64,000 nt of DNA from Sulfurovum sp. (GCA_023955225.1 JAGSGJ010000004.1:1-64000); one strand, 5' to 3'. Shown: positions 16,256 through 25,310, numbered from the stretch's first letter. A program made the numbers and translations. Notes: a model not told the origin generated them from the letters alone.

Positions 16256-16916
16256 ATAATGACATTAACTCTTTTTCAATAATATAACCTTCTCTTATTT
16301 TTGTTTGTATTATATCAAAGGGTAGTTTTTTCCTAAGTTCAACAAGTAACTGTCTTAAGGGATACGTCTCTTTAATTTCGCCTTCCCACACATAATCGTA
16401 AACCATCTCATTGGAAACAACCGTGTCTATATGTTTCATCAATATAGCACAAAATCTTTTTTCTTTATATCTTAATTTGATAGGCCTGTTCTGATAATAA
16501 AATTCTTCACTGCTGAGATCATAGGTAAGTTCATCGTTTAAAGTAATCATTACAGGTTTCTTGAGCGTCAACAAATTATTGATCCGTATATCTAGTTCTT
16601 TTAAATGGAATGGTTTTTTGATGTATTCACTGCAACCATTTTCAAAGGCGGTGGAAAAATTTTGTATCTCCAAAGATGCGGTAATGATGATGATAGGGGT
16701 ATCAAGATCTGTTTTTCTAATGTGTTTAAGTAGGTCTAACCCATTAATACGAGGAATATTAATATCAATAATATAAAGATCAAAATCCCCACTATCTATC
16801 TGGTCAAGGGCTTTTAACCCATCTTTTACACTTACTGTATCAAATGCTTTAATCTTACAAAATTCACTAATGGCGATGTTCAGCTGGACATCATCTTCTA
16901 TTATTAATACTTTCAT
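16236..16916 (-). CDS. OmpR-family response regulator (orphan)
   Basis: 226-residue two-domain regulator. The receiver domain (1-115) has the acidic pair EDD at 7-9, phospho-acceptor D51 (YIIDINIPRINGLDLL) and the lysine in YIKKPFH. The C-terminal domain (about 130-220) reads as a winged helix (RYKEKRFCAILMKHI; VYDYVWEGE; LRKKLPFDIIQTKIREGYII). No histidine kinase is adjacent, so partner and target genes are unknown. Confidence 0.88.
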   Translation of the reverse strand: MKVLIIEDDVQLNIAISEFCKIKAFDTVSVKDGLKALDQIDSGDFDLYIIDINIPRINGLDLLKHIRKTDLDTPIIIITASLEIQNFSTAFENGCSEYIKKPFHLKELDIRINNLLTLKKPVMITLNDELTYDLSSEEFYYQNRPIKLRYKEKRFCAILMKHIDTVVSNEMVYDYVWEGEIKETYPLRQLLVELRKKLPFDIIQTKIREGYIIEKELMSLSSETKP

Positions 16917-17222
16917 GAGTGAAGTATAGTATAAAAGATGTAATATCTATGTCATATTAAAGTGACGAAATTTGACAACTTCTTGTTAATAAGTGTGGTT
17001 AAAATAGTTGTAAAGGAAAATTGAAGAAGATGACATCTATTCATAAAACGTTATATAGTCAATGAATTAGCAGCATTCATTTTTTGAAAAATCCTATAGT
17101 TATGCTTATTGCAGATGAAAATCGTTTCTATAGTGGAGATTAAATTTTCCACTTTAACGAGAGATAATATGAACGTCCTTCAGTCATATCTCCATTCACA
17201 GAACATATTAAGATACAAGCGT
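16917..17222. other. 306-bp intergenic region with no recognised gene
   Basis: AT-rich region between two minus-strand genes. On the plus strand there is a TTGACA (16972-16977), a TAAAAT (17000-17005), an 11-codon ORF behind a ribosome-like site (ATG at 17030) and a hairpin AGTGGA/TCCACT (17132-17153) followed by TTT. A second bulged hairpin with arms GAGA...TATGA and TCATATCTC follows at about 17159-17190. A small RNA of roughly 140 nt is possible but unproven. Confidence 0.3.
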
Positions 17223-17900
17223 TTATTCCGGAGGGCAGACAAAGTATCGCATATTGATACTTTGCAGCGGAGAACTCCATCCTATATAGTAGGTTTTTTC
17301 TGCATTTTTTACAAGTGTATAGTCTTCTTGAAAATAGTGTTTCAGTACGGTTTCTATGGAGGCACTTTGACCTTTTGTCTCTACTACCCAGACAAAGGTC
17401 AGTTTTTTTAACTGATGCACTTCTTTTCTTTTGCGGATGATGGCACGTAAAGAGGCTTCTGCCTCACAATCCGTAGTCTGTTCAGGCAGAACAGTAACAT
17501 CAATCACAGCTTCTAACCCATCGACACTTTGGATTTTTTTCCAGTAGTCGTGTTTAAATTTATTGAAAAATGTCGGTTTGGGAATGGCTTTGTTTTGGGA
17601 TACGATATAGTTGACCCTTTGGATGTAAGAAGGGGTATTTGCAACAATTTGTTCGATCTGCGTGTCGTCATAGGCACAAGGGGTAAAACCTTCTTCATCT
17701 AAAAGATTATTTTGCGTAAAAAAAGTAATAGAGAAAGGTTCTTTGATCCTCGTTTGTTCATGTACGACAGCGACGGGGTAGTCTTTTTGACATCCATAGT
17801 GACTCTCATTAAAGAGTAGATGTAAAGACTCTTTTATCTCTGTGTCAGAAGGCGCATGTAGTAGTGCCTCCTGCAGTTCTTTAATGAGAGGCGCAAGCAT
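17223..17900 (-). CDS. Uncharacterised protein (225 residues)
   Basis: A soluble, mostly alpha/beta-looking protein with no signal peptide and no motif I can assign. It contains five scattered cysteines and an aromatic C-terminus (YYIGWSSPLQ; RYFVCPPE). Its ATG overlaps the stop of the MFS gene by one base (TAATG), so it is translated in coupling with that exporter and may act with it. Function unknown. Confidence 0.65.
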   Translation of the reverse strand: MLAPLIKELQEALLHAPSDTEIKESLHLLFNESHYGCQKDYPVAVVHEQTRIKEPFSITFFTQNNLLDEEGFTPCAYDDTQIEQIVANTPSYIQRVNYIVSQNKAIPKPTFFNKFKHDYWKKIQSVDGLEAVIDVTVLPEQTTDCEAEASLRAIIRKRKEVHQLKKLTFVWVVETKGQSASIETVLKHYFQEDYTLVKNAEKTYYIGWSSPLQSINMRYFVCPPE

Positions 17901-19231
17901 TAGCTTAACATGCCTCTTACTTCATCTTCATCTATCAGATCTTTATCATATTTCACTACGGCAATGTGTTCTGTTTCGTTCACATAGCTTTCTACGATAG
18001 CCTCATGGTCTGTGAGTGCAGCAACACGTTCTCTGTCGAAAATATCTAATGACAAGTAAACATTGCCTCTGTTGTTTGGACTAGGCATTGTTGCTACCCA
18101 GATGAACCATACTACAGAGATGACTGCAACTACCAGTGCTAAAGTAGTTCTGTCATAGTGCTGCATGAGCCAACCTGCCAAGATACCACCAAGAAAAATA
18201 CCCGTATAAGCAAAAGTATTTGCCACACCAAGAGCAGCACCTTTTTGGTGTACTTTGGCAAACTTGGCTACGAAACTTTGAAGCAGTGGTTCAAACATGT
18301 TAAAGCCTATGAAGAAGAGTACAACACCTACTACAAATACCCAAGGAGTAGTCGCAAATCCCATCGCCAGGAAACCTAAGAAAATGACGGCAACAGAGAT
18401 CATAAATATCTCTTTTCCTTTACCGTACTTCTCGCCAAAAATGGCTGCTGGTGCCATCGCCAGGAAACCAAAGATCATGGCAGGGAAATAAACTTTCCAC
18501 AGTTCAGCTTTTTCCCAACCAAAACCGCCTTCGTCAAGGGTTTGTGTCATGACTAGCGGAATGATGAAGAACGCCATGGTCATGATGCTTGAGTGGAAAA
18601 GAAAGGTGATGTACATACGCGTAAGTGCTTTGTCTTTAAACACGTCAAAGAATTTTGATTCTTCTTCACTGTAAGAGTGTACGATGTGTGGTGGTTTAGG
18701 CACAGAGGTAAACAAGATACCTATAGCCAGGACGGAGAGTATGGCAGTCAGCCAGAAGAGTTTGTCTATTCCCCAGTTTCCACCAACAATAGGTGCAATG
18801 ATCATCGCAGCAGCAAAACTCATAGCGATCGTCCCACCCATGATGGCCATAGCATGCGCACGTTGCTCCTCTTTTACAAGGTCAGCTATCATTGCAGAGA
18901 CTACAGAACCGATGGCACCGGCACCTTGTAAAAAACGTCCGATGAGAAGCATATAAATGTTGTCAGAAAGTGCTGCAACAACCGAACCTATAATGAAGAT
19001 GATAAGTCCAAAGAAAAGGATATGTCTTCGACCAAATTTATCAGACATCATCCCAAAAGGTACTTGGAATGCAGCTTGTGTAAGGGCATAACCACCCACG
19101 ACAAGACCCGCTAAGAATGGTGTTGCACCTTCCATTTCAAGTGCATAGATGGAAAGAACAGGAAGGACAATGAAGAGTCCGAAAAATCTTAGTCCTACGA
19201 TAAGAGAGAGTGGCATGATCTGTTTAATCAT
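17900..19231 (-). CDS. MFS transporter with C-terminal soluble domain (YajR-like)
   Basis: 443-residue major facilitator with 12 predicted spans. The N-terminal half has the MFS signature GMMSDKFGRRHILFFG and the drug-exporter-like GRFLQGAGAIGSVVSAMIADL. After the last span (about residue 375) a soluble region of about 65 residues ends EHIAVVKYDKDLIDEDEVRGMLS. This resembles the ferredoxin-like YAM domain of E. coli YajR. Transport is inferred to be drug or metabolite export; the substrate is unknown. Confidence 0.8.
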   Translation of the reverse strand: MIKQIMPLSLIVGLRFFGLFIVLPVLSIYALEMEGATPFLAGLVVGGYALTQAAFQVPFGMMSDKFGRRHILFFGLIIFIIGSVVAALSDNIYMLLIGRFLQGAGAIGSVVSAMIADLVKEEQRAHAMAIMGGTIAMSFAAAMIIAPIVGGNWGIDKLFWLTAILSVLAIGILFTSVPKPPHIVHSYSEEESKFFDVFKDKALTRMYITFLFHSSIMTMAFFIIPLVMTQTLDEGGFGWEKAELWKVYFPAMIFGFLAMAPAAIFGEKYGKGKEIFMISVAVIFLGFLAMGFATTPWVFVVGVVLFFIGFNMFEPLLQSFVAKFAKVHQKGAALGVANTFAYTGIFLGGILAGWLMQHYDRTTLALVVAVISVVWFIWVATMPSPNNRGNVYLSLDIFDRERVAALTDHEAIVESYVNETEHIAVVKYDKDLIDEDEVRGMLS

Positions 19232-19290
19232 TGTGATACCTTTAATACGATAAAATTTCTCTTATTATAGTACTAAAAGGTTAAGAGTTG

Positions 19291-19881
19291 ATGAAAATTG
19301 TTTTAGCAACGGGAAACAAAGGTAAACTACGTGAATTTAAACAAATGTGTGAAGATGAAGTAGTGGCTTTTTCTGAACTTTTAGGTGAATTTGATATCGT
19401 AGAAGACGGAGATACATTTGCATCCAATGCACTCATAAAAGCACGTACGATCTATGAAAAACTGGGTGAAGAGTATCTGGTGATATCCGATGACAGTGGT
19501 ATCTCGCTGCCTATACTTGACGGAGCACCGGGCATTTATTCAGCACGTTATGCAGGAGAAGGTGTCACAGATAAAGACAACCTCTATAAACTCATAGAAG
19601 CAGTTAAGGAAAAAGGTGTAAAAACTACACCGGCATATTATACTGCAGCTATGGCTATTGTGTCCAAGTATGGAGAGTATGTGGTACATGGCTGGATGCA
19701 TGGGGATGTCATAGATGAACCCAGAGGAGATAAAGGGTTCGGGTACGATCCGATGTTTATCCCTGCAGGATTTGATAAGACTTTGGGTGAATTGGATGAT
19801 GATGTGAAAAAAGAGATATCACACAGAGCAAAAGCATTGAAGTTGGCACAACCGATTATACATATGTTAAAGAGTAAATAG
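19291..19881 (+). CDS. rdgB: Non-canonical purine NTP pyrophosphatase (dITP/XTP pyrophosphatase)
   Basis: 196-residue HAM1/RdgB protein that removes ITP, dITP and XTP from the nucleotide pool. It has the N-terminal ATGNKGKLREF, the central SDDSGISLPILDGAPGIYSARYAG and the C-terminal KGFGYDPMFIPAG and SHRAKAL. I take the ATG at 19291; the TTG just before it is in frame but unnecessary. Divergent from the MFS gene. Confidence 0.95.
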   Translation: MKIVLATGNKGKLREFKQMCEDEVVAFSELLGEFDIVEDGDTFASNALIKARTIYEKLGEEYLVISDDSGISLPILDGAPGIYSARYAGEGVTDKDNLYKLIEAVKEKGVKTTPAYYTAAMAIVSKYGEYVVHGWMHGDVIDEPRGDKGFGYDPMFIPAGFDKTLGELDDDVKKEISHRAKALKLAQPIIHMLKSK

Positions 19882-19886
19882 CTTCT

Positions 19887-19931
19887 TTCGTTCCTTTTCT
19901 TTTTTGTTTATGCAACAAAAGAGAAAACGAA
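19887..19931 (+). terminator. Long pyrimidine/purine hairpin after rdgB
   Basis: TTCGTT pairs with AACGAA at the base (19887-19892/19926-19931), and the interior is a C/T-rich arm facing an A/G-rich arm, giving a long imperfect hairpin. It is probably a terminator for rdgB, although the T-run is within the stem rather than after it. Confidence 0.5.
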
Positions 19932-20048
19932 CCCACAAGAAAAAAATGCAAACTTCTGTCGGGCATTAAAAATATAGAAGATTAGAATGATACTTTATGG
20001 GCAATATGCTTTGCCTTTTGTTCAGTTGATAATATAAGGATTTAAAAA

Positions 20049-21887
20049 ATGAATAAACAACAATTTATGGAAGATTTACAAGTCATTTATGACGAATTAC
20101 AAGTTAGACAAGCAAGTCTCAATAAATATTATGAATTGTTAGATGAAGATAAAGGGCATGATAGAGCCAATAAAGTCGTGGATGCTTTTTTATCTCTCCT
20201 AGATATACCTAGAGACAAAGACTCTGAGATGGCTGCTCTGACGCGTATTATAAATCTACGGGAAGATGCTTTAGAACAGGTGTTGGAGAAGAATGGTTGT
20301 TCTAAAGAAGAGATAGCGATGAAAAAAGAGTTGGCATATGGTTTTGCAAGTACGATGCATATCACACGACATGAAAGTTTCATTACATGGGTAGAGGACA
20401 ATAAACTGCTTACACCCTTTTACCGTTCACTGGTTTTAGGTGTACACTATGTTGGAGTAGCGATGAGTGTATGGCAGAGTCATTGGACACACCACATCAT
20501 CCACAGCGTAAACCTTGAACTTTCCGAACGTTTTAATGGTGATGATGCCAAGGTTTTTGAGATGCTTCAGGGTGAATCTTTGATTGATAGCGATGAGAGT
20601 GGATGTGATGGAGACCGTTGTTACTCAGTCCTCAAAAAAGATGGAGAAAACTATCAAAGTATTGCGTATGCAGAGGCTTTCCCTAAAGAAGTAGAACAGG
20701 TAACGATAGCATTGGAACAACTCATTTCTCTCTTAAATCAACATGACGATGAAGTATTTGGTCAAAAAACAGAGTGGCTAGCATATTTTACAGCGATCAA
20801 AGAGGCTTTTTCTCATACCCAGACAAATGAACTGATAGGGAAATGGGCAGATGTGGACAGAGCTTGGATGGCAGTCAAAACACCGCTTCAGGTAGGACAT
20901 CCTTTGGAGTATTATGAAGATCATTACAGAAAAGCTGTGGCATTAGAATGGGATCTACGTATTGTAAACCCCCAACTTCAAGAAGGATCAGCTACTAGAG
21001 AGAACATTAAAAATTTCGCTTCAAAAATGGCTGAAGAATTTGGAACAGATGCAGAAAAGACAATGACTAAGAACTTGACGCAAGTGGATGAAACACAACT
21101 TTATATAGGGCAACCCATCCTCTATTATGCAGCAGAATTCAACGGGCTTTTCTCCGCACAGGTCGTACCCAATGATGAACAAGTCTCAGCAGAATTAGGC
21201 AAAAAGATCTTTGCGTATGCAGACTTTGTGATGGAGAGTAAAAAGTCCAAGCCTATCATGAAACTTTCTGTAGAAACCATGGGTGAAGATTTTGTTAAAA
21301 AACAAAAAGCATTGGTAGACAATGAACCTAAGCTTTGGCATGAGCTTTACGATATTTCTACAGTAGGACATGAGTACGGACATATCTTATGGATAGATGC
21401 AGACACAGAAACCAAAATGAATGCTTCAGGGCAGTTTAAAAATATTGAAGAGTTTAAGGCTACGGCAGGGGGTCTAATGGCATTTTTCTCAAATGAACGT
21501 GAAGAACTTAAAAATCATATCATCGACGATGTTGTGGGGCGTGCAGTAGGGCTTATGGCATGGCGTGAAGTAGGTGAGGTATTGCCTTATTACTGTGAAG
21601 GATTGATTCACCTTGATATCCTCTTTAGCTCAGGTGTCATTACGTATGACGGAGAGATACACATTGACTATAGCAAGTATGATACGATGAAAGAAACCTA
21701 TCAAAATGCCTATAGAAATTTAGCAGAAGATTATCTTTCAAAAGTAGATGCAAATGGGTATTTGAGTACGTATGCAAGTAAAGAAAAAGGCGTATATTTA
21801 CCGATAAAAGAAGAGATAAGATCATTTGTAGAGCACTATTATGCAAGATATAAAGAGATAGGACAGCAAACTATTGTACTTTCTTAA
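20049..21887 (+). CDS. CiaB-like protein with a putative zinc-metallopeptidase site
   Basis: 612-residue soluble protein whose length and overall character match the Campylobacter CiaB (invasion antigen B) family, which also occurs in non-pathogenic Campylobacterota. It has no signal peptide. HEYGH (H441-H445, in STVGHEYGHILW) is a HExxH zinc motif, and 23 residues further on EEFKATAGG (E467/E468) resembles the third-ligand helix of gluzincins such as dipeptidyl peptidase III (EECRAE). I infer a cytosolic peptidase; the CiaB assignment rests on recall rather than alignment. Flanked by its own hairpins and probably monocistronic. Confidence 0.65.
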   Translation: MNKQQFMEDLQVIYDELQVRQASLNKYYELLDEDKGHDRANKVVDAFLSLLDIPRDKDSEMAALTRIINLREDALEQVLEKNGCSKEEIAMKKELAYGFASTMHITRHESFITWVEDNKLLTPFYRSLVLGVHYVGVAMSVWQSHWTHHIIHSVNLELSERFNGDDAKVFEMLQGESLIDSDESGCDGDRCYSVLKKDGENYQSIAYAEAFPKEVEQVTIALEQLISLLNQHDDEVFGQKTEWLAYFTAIKEAFSHTQTNELIGKWADVDRAWMAVKTPLQVGHPLEYYEDHYRKAVALEWDLRIVNPQLQEGSATRENIKNFASKMAEEFGTDAEKTMTKNLTQVDETQLYIGQPILYYAAEFNGLFSAQVVPNDEQVSAELGKKIFAYADFVMESKKSKPIMKLSVETMGEDFVKKQKALVDNEPKLWHELYDISTVGHEYGHILWIDADTETKMNASGQFKNIEEFKATAGGLMAFFSNEREELKNHIIDDVVGRAVGLMAWREVGEVLPYYCEGLIHLDILFSSGVITYDGEIHIDYSKYDTMKETYQNAYRNLAEDYLSKVDANGYLSTYASKEKGVYLPIKEEIRSFVEHYYARYKEIGQQTIVLS

Positions 21888-21893
21888 GATACC

Positions 21894-21918
21894 AGAAGAG
21901 GGGACTTCCTTCTCTTCT
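21894..21918 (+). terminator. Hairpin terminator after the CiaB-like gene
   Basis: A perfect 7-bp stem, AGAAGAG/CTCTTCT, lies 7 bases after the stop codon. No strong T-run follows. Confidence 0.5.
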
Positions 21919-21966
21919 ACCACGGTTTAATTATTTTCCTTCACCATTCTCTAACCTCATTTTTGC

Positions 21967-21972
21967 TATAAT
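21967..21972 (+). promoter_or_regulatory. Probable -10 box (TTGCTATAAT) for the aminotransferase-hisZ-purA unit
   Basis: Perfect TATAAT with the extended TTGC in front, 46 bases before the ATG at 22018. Confidence 0.55.
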
Positions 21973-22017
21973 CCACGTAATTATGCCGTCTTCATGATGG
22001 CGATCATGAGGATATAT

Positions 22018-23127
22018 ATGCTACTTTTTACACCAGGACCTACACCAGTACCGGAGTCTGTACGCCAAGCTATGGCTACACCTACGCTACACCATAGAAC
22101 ACCGGAATTTGAAGCCATTTTTAAAGAAGCCCGCGAAAGACTTTTAAAACTTTTCGGGATGGATGAATGTGTGATGATCGCCTCTTCGGGCACAGGTGCT
22201 ATGCAGGCTTGTATGTTGAACCTTTGTAAGACTAAAGCCTTGACTGTAAACGCCGGCAAGTTTGGTGAGCGTTTTGGGAAAATCGCTGATGCAATGAGCC
22301 GAGATAAAGTTGAGCTCACGTATGAGTGGAATACTCCTTGTTCTGTTAGTGATGTTGAAAATGCACTGAATGAAAATGCAGATATCGATGCGATCTTTAT
22401 ACAGGTATGTGAAAGTGCAGGTGGACTTCGTCATCCTGTTGAAGCGATTGCAAAAAGAGCCAAAGAGATCAATCCTGACATTATGATAGTAGCGGATGGT
22501 ATCACCGCTGTGGGTGTAGAACGTATCGATATCTCAAATATAGACGCACTTGTTTCAGGGAGTCAAAAAGCATTGATGCTTCCTCCTGGCCTTGCGATGA
22601 TTGGGTTATCCTGTGATGCAGTAGCGAAGATAGGTGAAGGTAAAGATTTTTATTTTAATCTTGCTACAGAAATTAAAAATCAACAGAAAAATACTACAGC
22701 ATGGACGGCTGCAACGACACTCATTATAGGGCTTAATGCCATTTTTGATGCGATTGAGGAAGAGGGTGTTGATGCACTGTATGAAAAAACACGTACGAGA
22801 GCAAATGCTACACAGGCAGCACTTGAAGCCATCGGTTTTACTATGTATCCGCAGACACCTGCACCATCTATGAGTACTGTATTTGATGAAGATGCTGAGC
22901 CTATACGCAAGCTACTTAAAACAAAGTACGGTGTAAACATGGCAGGCGGCCAAGATCATCTCAAAGGCAAACTTTTCCGTATCAACCAGATGGGGCTTAT
23001 CCCTGTGTATGAGTCTGCATGGGTGGTCAATGCCATAGAGTTGGCATTGGCTGACATCGGGAGAAGAGATTTTGATGGTACAGCCAGCCGTGTCTTTAAC
23101 GAAACCTATTTTAAGAAGAGTAACTAA
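22018..23127 (+). CDS. Class V PLP-dependent aminotransferase (alanine-glyoxylate/serine-pyruvate type)
   Basis: 369-residue aminotransferase. It has the family start LLFTPGPTPVPESVRQAM, SSGTGAMQ for cofactor phosphate binding, VADGITAVG with the conserved aspartate, and the PLP lysine in SGSQKALMLPPGL. I start at 22018, five bases after GAGGA; upstream in-frame ATGs lack support. Likely roles are serine-pyruvate or alanine-glyoxylate transamination; the exact substrate is uncertain. It abuts hisZ with no gap. Confidence 0.85.
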   Translation: MLLFTPGPTPVPESVRQAMATPTLHHRTPEFEAIFKEARERLLKLFGMDECVMIASSGTGAMQACMLNLCKTKALTVNAGKFGERFGKIADAMSRDKVELTYEWNTPCSVSDVENALNENADIDAIFIQVCESAGGLRHPVEAIAKRAKEINPDIMIVADGITAVGVERIDISNIDALVSGSQKALMLPPGLAMIGLSCDAVAKIGEGKDFYFNLATEIKNQQKNTTAWTAATTLIIGLNAIFDAIEEEGVDALYEKTRTRANATQAALEAIGFTMYPQTPAPSMSTVFDEDAEPIRKLLKTKYGVNMAGGQDHLKGKLFRINQMGLIPVYESAWVVNAIELALADIGRRDFDGTASRVFNETYFKKSN

Positions 23128-23973
23128 ATGATATTTGAACACGAAATCCCTACTGGGAGTAGACTTTATTTCGGACAAAGTGCCAAGATAAAAAGAGAGA
23201 TAGAGGGTATCGCAAGTGAAATATTGTACAGCCTTGGATTTGAAGAGATAGTGACACCGTTGTTTTCTTACCACCAGCATGAATATTTTGATGACCAAAA
23301 GCCTTTGGTAAGACTCAATGACGAAGAGAACCATGAAGTGACTTTACGTGCAGACTCTACAGCAGATGTTGTACGTATCGTGACAAAAAGACTGGGACGC
23401 AGTACAGAGTCTAAAAAGTGGTTTTATATCCAGCCAACAGTGACATTCCCGACAAAAGAGCAGTATCAGATCGGTGCAGAAGTAATAGACGGCACTTTCG
23501 AGAAGATAGCAGAAACAACGACGACACTTTTAAAACAGATAGGAGCAGAGCCGGTTATGCAGATAGCCAATATACGTATCCCACATCTTTTAAATGCAAA
23601 ATATGGTGTCTCTTTAGATGTATTGAAGTCAATGCACGTTGAACAGATTATGGGTGCAGATCTACCTTGGATAGAACAGCTTGTAAGAATCAACTCTGTG
23701 AATGACTTGGATGATCTGAGTGCATTCCCTGATGACATTAAAATTGAACTGGAAAAGATCAAAGAGGCGACACAAAAAGTAGCGTATAACAATATGGTTA
23801 TATCGCCACTTTTTTACGCGAAGATGAGGTATTATGACTCTTTGACATTTAGAATGTTTGAAGGTAACAGTCTTTTAGCGATGGGCGGAATTTACACGAT
23901 TGATGGTGTAGAAGCAGCAGGATTTGCACTCTATACAGATGAGTGTATCAGCAAAAAAATGAATAGAGGATAG
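23128..23973 (+). CDS. hisZ: ATP phosphoribosyltransferase regulatory subunit
   Basis: 281-residue histidyl-tRNA-synthetase-like protein without the anticodon domain, the mark of HisZ, which activates short-form HisG in histidine synthesis. Motif-2-like LRADSTADVVRIV and the C-terminal GGIYTIDGVEAAGFALYTD support this. It begins directly after the aminotransferase stop and purA follows 5 bases later, the hisZ-purA order common in proteobacteria. Confidence 0.88.
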   Translation: MIFEHEIPTGSRLYFGQSAKIKREIEGIASEILYSLGFEEIVTPLFSYHQHEYFDDQKPLVRLNDEENHEVTLRADSTADVVRIVTKRLGRSTESKKWFYIQPTVTFPTKEQYQIGAEVIDGTFEKIAETTTTLLKQIGAEPVMQIANIRIPHLLNAKYGVSLDVLKSMHVEQIMGADLPWIEQLVRINSVNDLDDLSAFPDDIKIELEKIKEATQKVAYNNMVISPLFYAKMRYYDSLTFRMFEGNSLLAMGGIYTIDGVEAAGFALYTDECISKKMNRG

Positions 23974-23978
23974 GTTAT

Positions 23979-25229
23979 ATGAGTAAAGCAGATTTGATTG
24001 TAGGTCTCCAATGGGGAGATGAAGGAAAAGGAAAGATCGTTGACCATATGGCACAAACACATGACTATGTATGTCGTTTTGCAGGTGGGCATAACGCAGG
24101 ACACACTATCGTTATTGACGGTAAAAAGTATGCGCTTCACCTTATCCCTTCCGGTGTACTTAATCCTAGTGCAAAAAACATCGTAGGAAACGGTGTGGTA
24201 CTTTCGCCAAAAGACTTCATTAAAGAGATGGTACAGTTTGACGATTTGGACGGAAGACTTTTCCTCTCAGACAAAGCACATGTACTTTTGCCTTACCATG
24301 CACTCATTGACCAAGCAAAAGAGCGTCTGAAGGGTGATAAAGCCATCGGTACAACAGGTAAGGGAATCGGGCCTGCATATGGTGATAAGATTGCCAGAGT
24401 AGGACATAGACTGGGTGAATTACTGAACCCTGAGAAATTGACTGCAAAGATAGTAGCGTACTTTAATATGAACAAACCTGTATTTGATGCTATGGGTGTT
24501 GAAGCACCTGTAGAGGCTGAACTGTTAGCAGAACTTGAAGGGTATAAAGCAGTACTTGGTAAACATATCGTCGATACAACACAGATGATGTGGCAGATCA
24601 TGGATGACGATAAGAAGATACTTCTTGAAGGTGCACAAGGGACAATGCTTGATATTGACCATGGAACTTACCCTTATGTAACTTCTTCAACAACAGTTAG
24701 TGCCGGAGCATGTTCTGGTCTTGGTATCAACCCGAAAGATATTGGTAAGGTAACAGGTATAGCTAAAGCGTACTGTACGAGAGTTGGTAACGGTCCTTTC
24801 CCAAGTGAAGATTTTGGAGTAGAGGGTGACACACTGCGTAAAAATGGACATGAGTTTGGAACCACAACAGGACGTCCAAGAAGATGTGGTTGGTTTGATG
24901 CTGTGGCTATGCGTCACGCGGTGCGTGTGAACGGAGTAGATCAGGTAGCATTGATGAAACTGGATGTATTGGATGGTTTTGATGAAGTGAAGGTATGTGT
25001 AGCTTATGAAGTAGATGGTAAAGAGATCAATTATGTACCTTACGATCTTGAGGATACAACACCTATTTACAAATCTTTCCCAGGTTGGAATAAAACAGAA
25101 GGTGTAAGAGATTTTGATGCATTGCCTGATACTGCAAAATCATACATCAGGGCACTTGAAGAGATGATAGGGACAAAGATGGGGATCATCTCCACAAGTC
25201 CAGAGCGTGAAGATACTATTATAAGATAA
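23979..25229 (+). CDS. purA: Adenylosuccinate synthetase
   Basis: 416-residue GTP-dependent enzyme converting IMP and aspartate to adenylosuccinate. It has the N-terminal GLQWGDEGKGKIVD, AGGHNAGHT, TTGKGIGPAYGDK, GAQGTMLDIDHGTYP and the guanine-binding region near TSSTTVSAG. Length is normal. The stop codon falls within the 5' edge of structured repeat copy A. Confidence 0.97.
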   Translation: MSKADLIVGLQWGDEGKGKIVDHMAQTHDYVCRFAGGHNAGHTIVIDGKKYALHLIPSGVLNPSAKNIVGNGVVLSPKDFIKEMVQFDDLDGRLFLSDKAHVLLPYHALIDQAKERLKGDKAIGTTGKGIGPAYGDKIARVGHRLGELLNPEKLTAKIVAYFNMNKPVFDAMGVEAPVEAELLAELEGYKAVLGKHIVDTTQMMWQIMDDDKKILLEGAQGTMLDIDHGTYPYVTSSTTVSAGACSGLGINPKDIGKVTGIAKAYCTRVGNGPFPSEDFGVEGDTLRKNGHEFGTTTGRPRRCGWFDAVAMRHAVRVNGVDQVALMKLDVLDGFDEVKVCVAYEVDGKEINYVPYDLEDTTPIYKSFPGWNKTEGVRDFDALPDTAKSYIRALEEMIGTKMGIISTSPEREDTIIR

Positions 25230-25310
25230 CGCCTTTTGAGCAAAGCCCAAAAGGCTACGTTAACACTGGGTTTGCTTCAGCAGCAAGCTCACGCGACTTG
25301 TCGCTTTTAT
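25228..25310 (+). repeat. Structured intergenic repeat, copy A
   Basis: Stem 1: GCCTTTTG/CAAAAGGC (25231-25238/25248-25255), loop AGCAAAGCC. Then TACG. Stem 3: GTTTGC/GCAAGC (25270-25275/25283-25288), loop TTCAGCA. Stem 4: GCGAC/GTCGC (25293-25297/25300-25304) followed by TTTT. An alternative stem 2, AAC/GTT (25262-25264/25270-25272), competes with stem 3. Copies B and C align to it without gaps, and their stems are maintained by paired changes. Confidence 0.7.

Noticed and set aside
20049..21887. CiaB as evidence for a type III secretion or virulence locus
   Set aside because: No flagellar or secretion genes are nearby and the protein has a peptidase-like motif; the family also occurs in free-living species.
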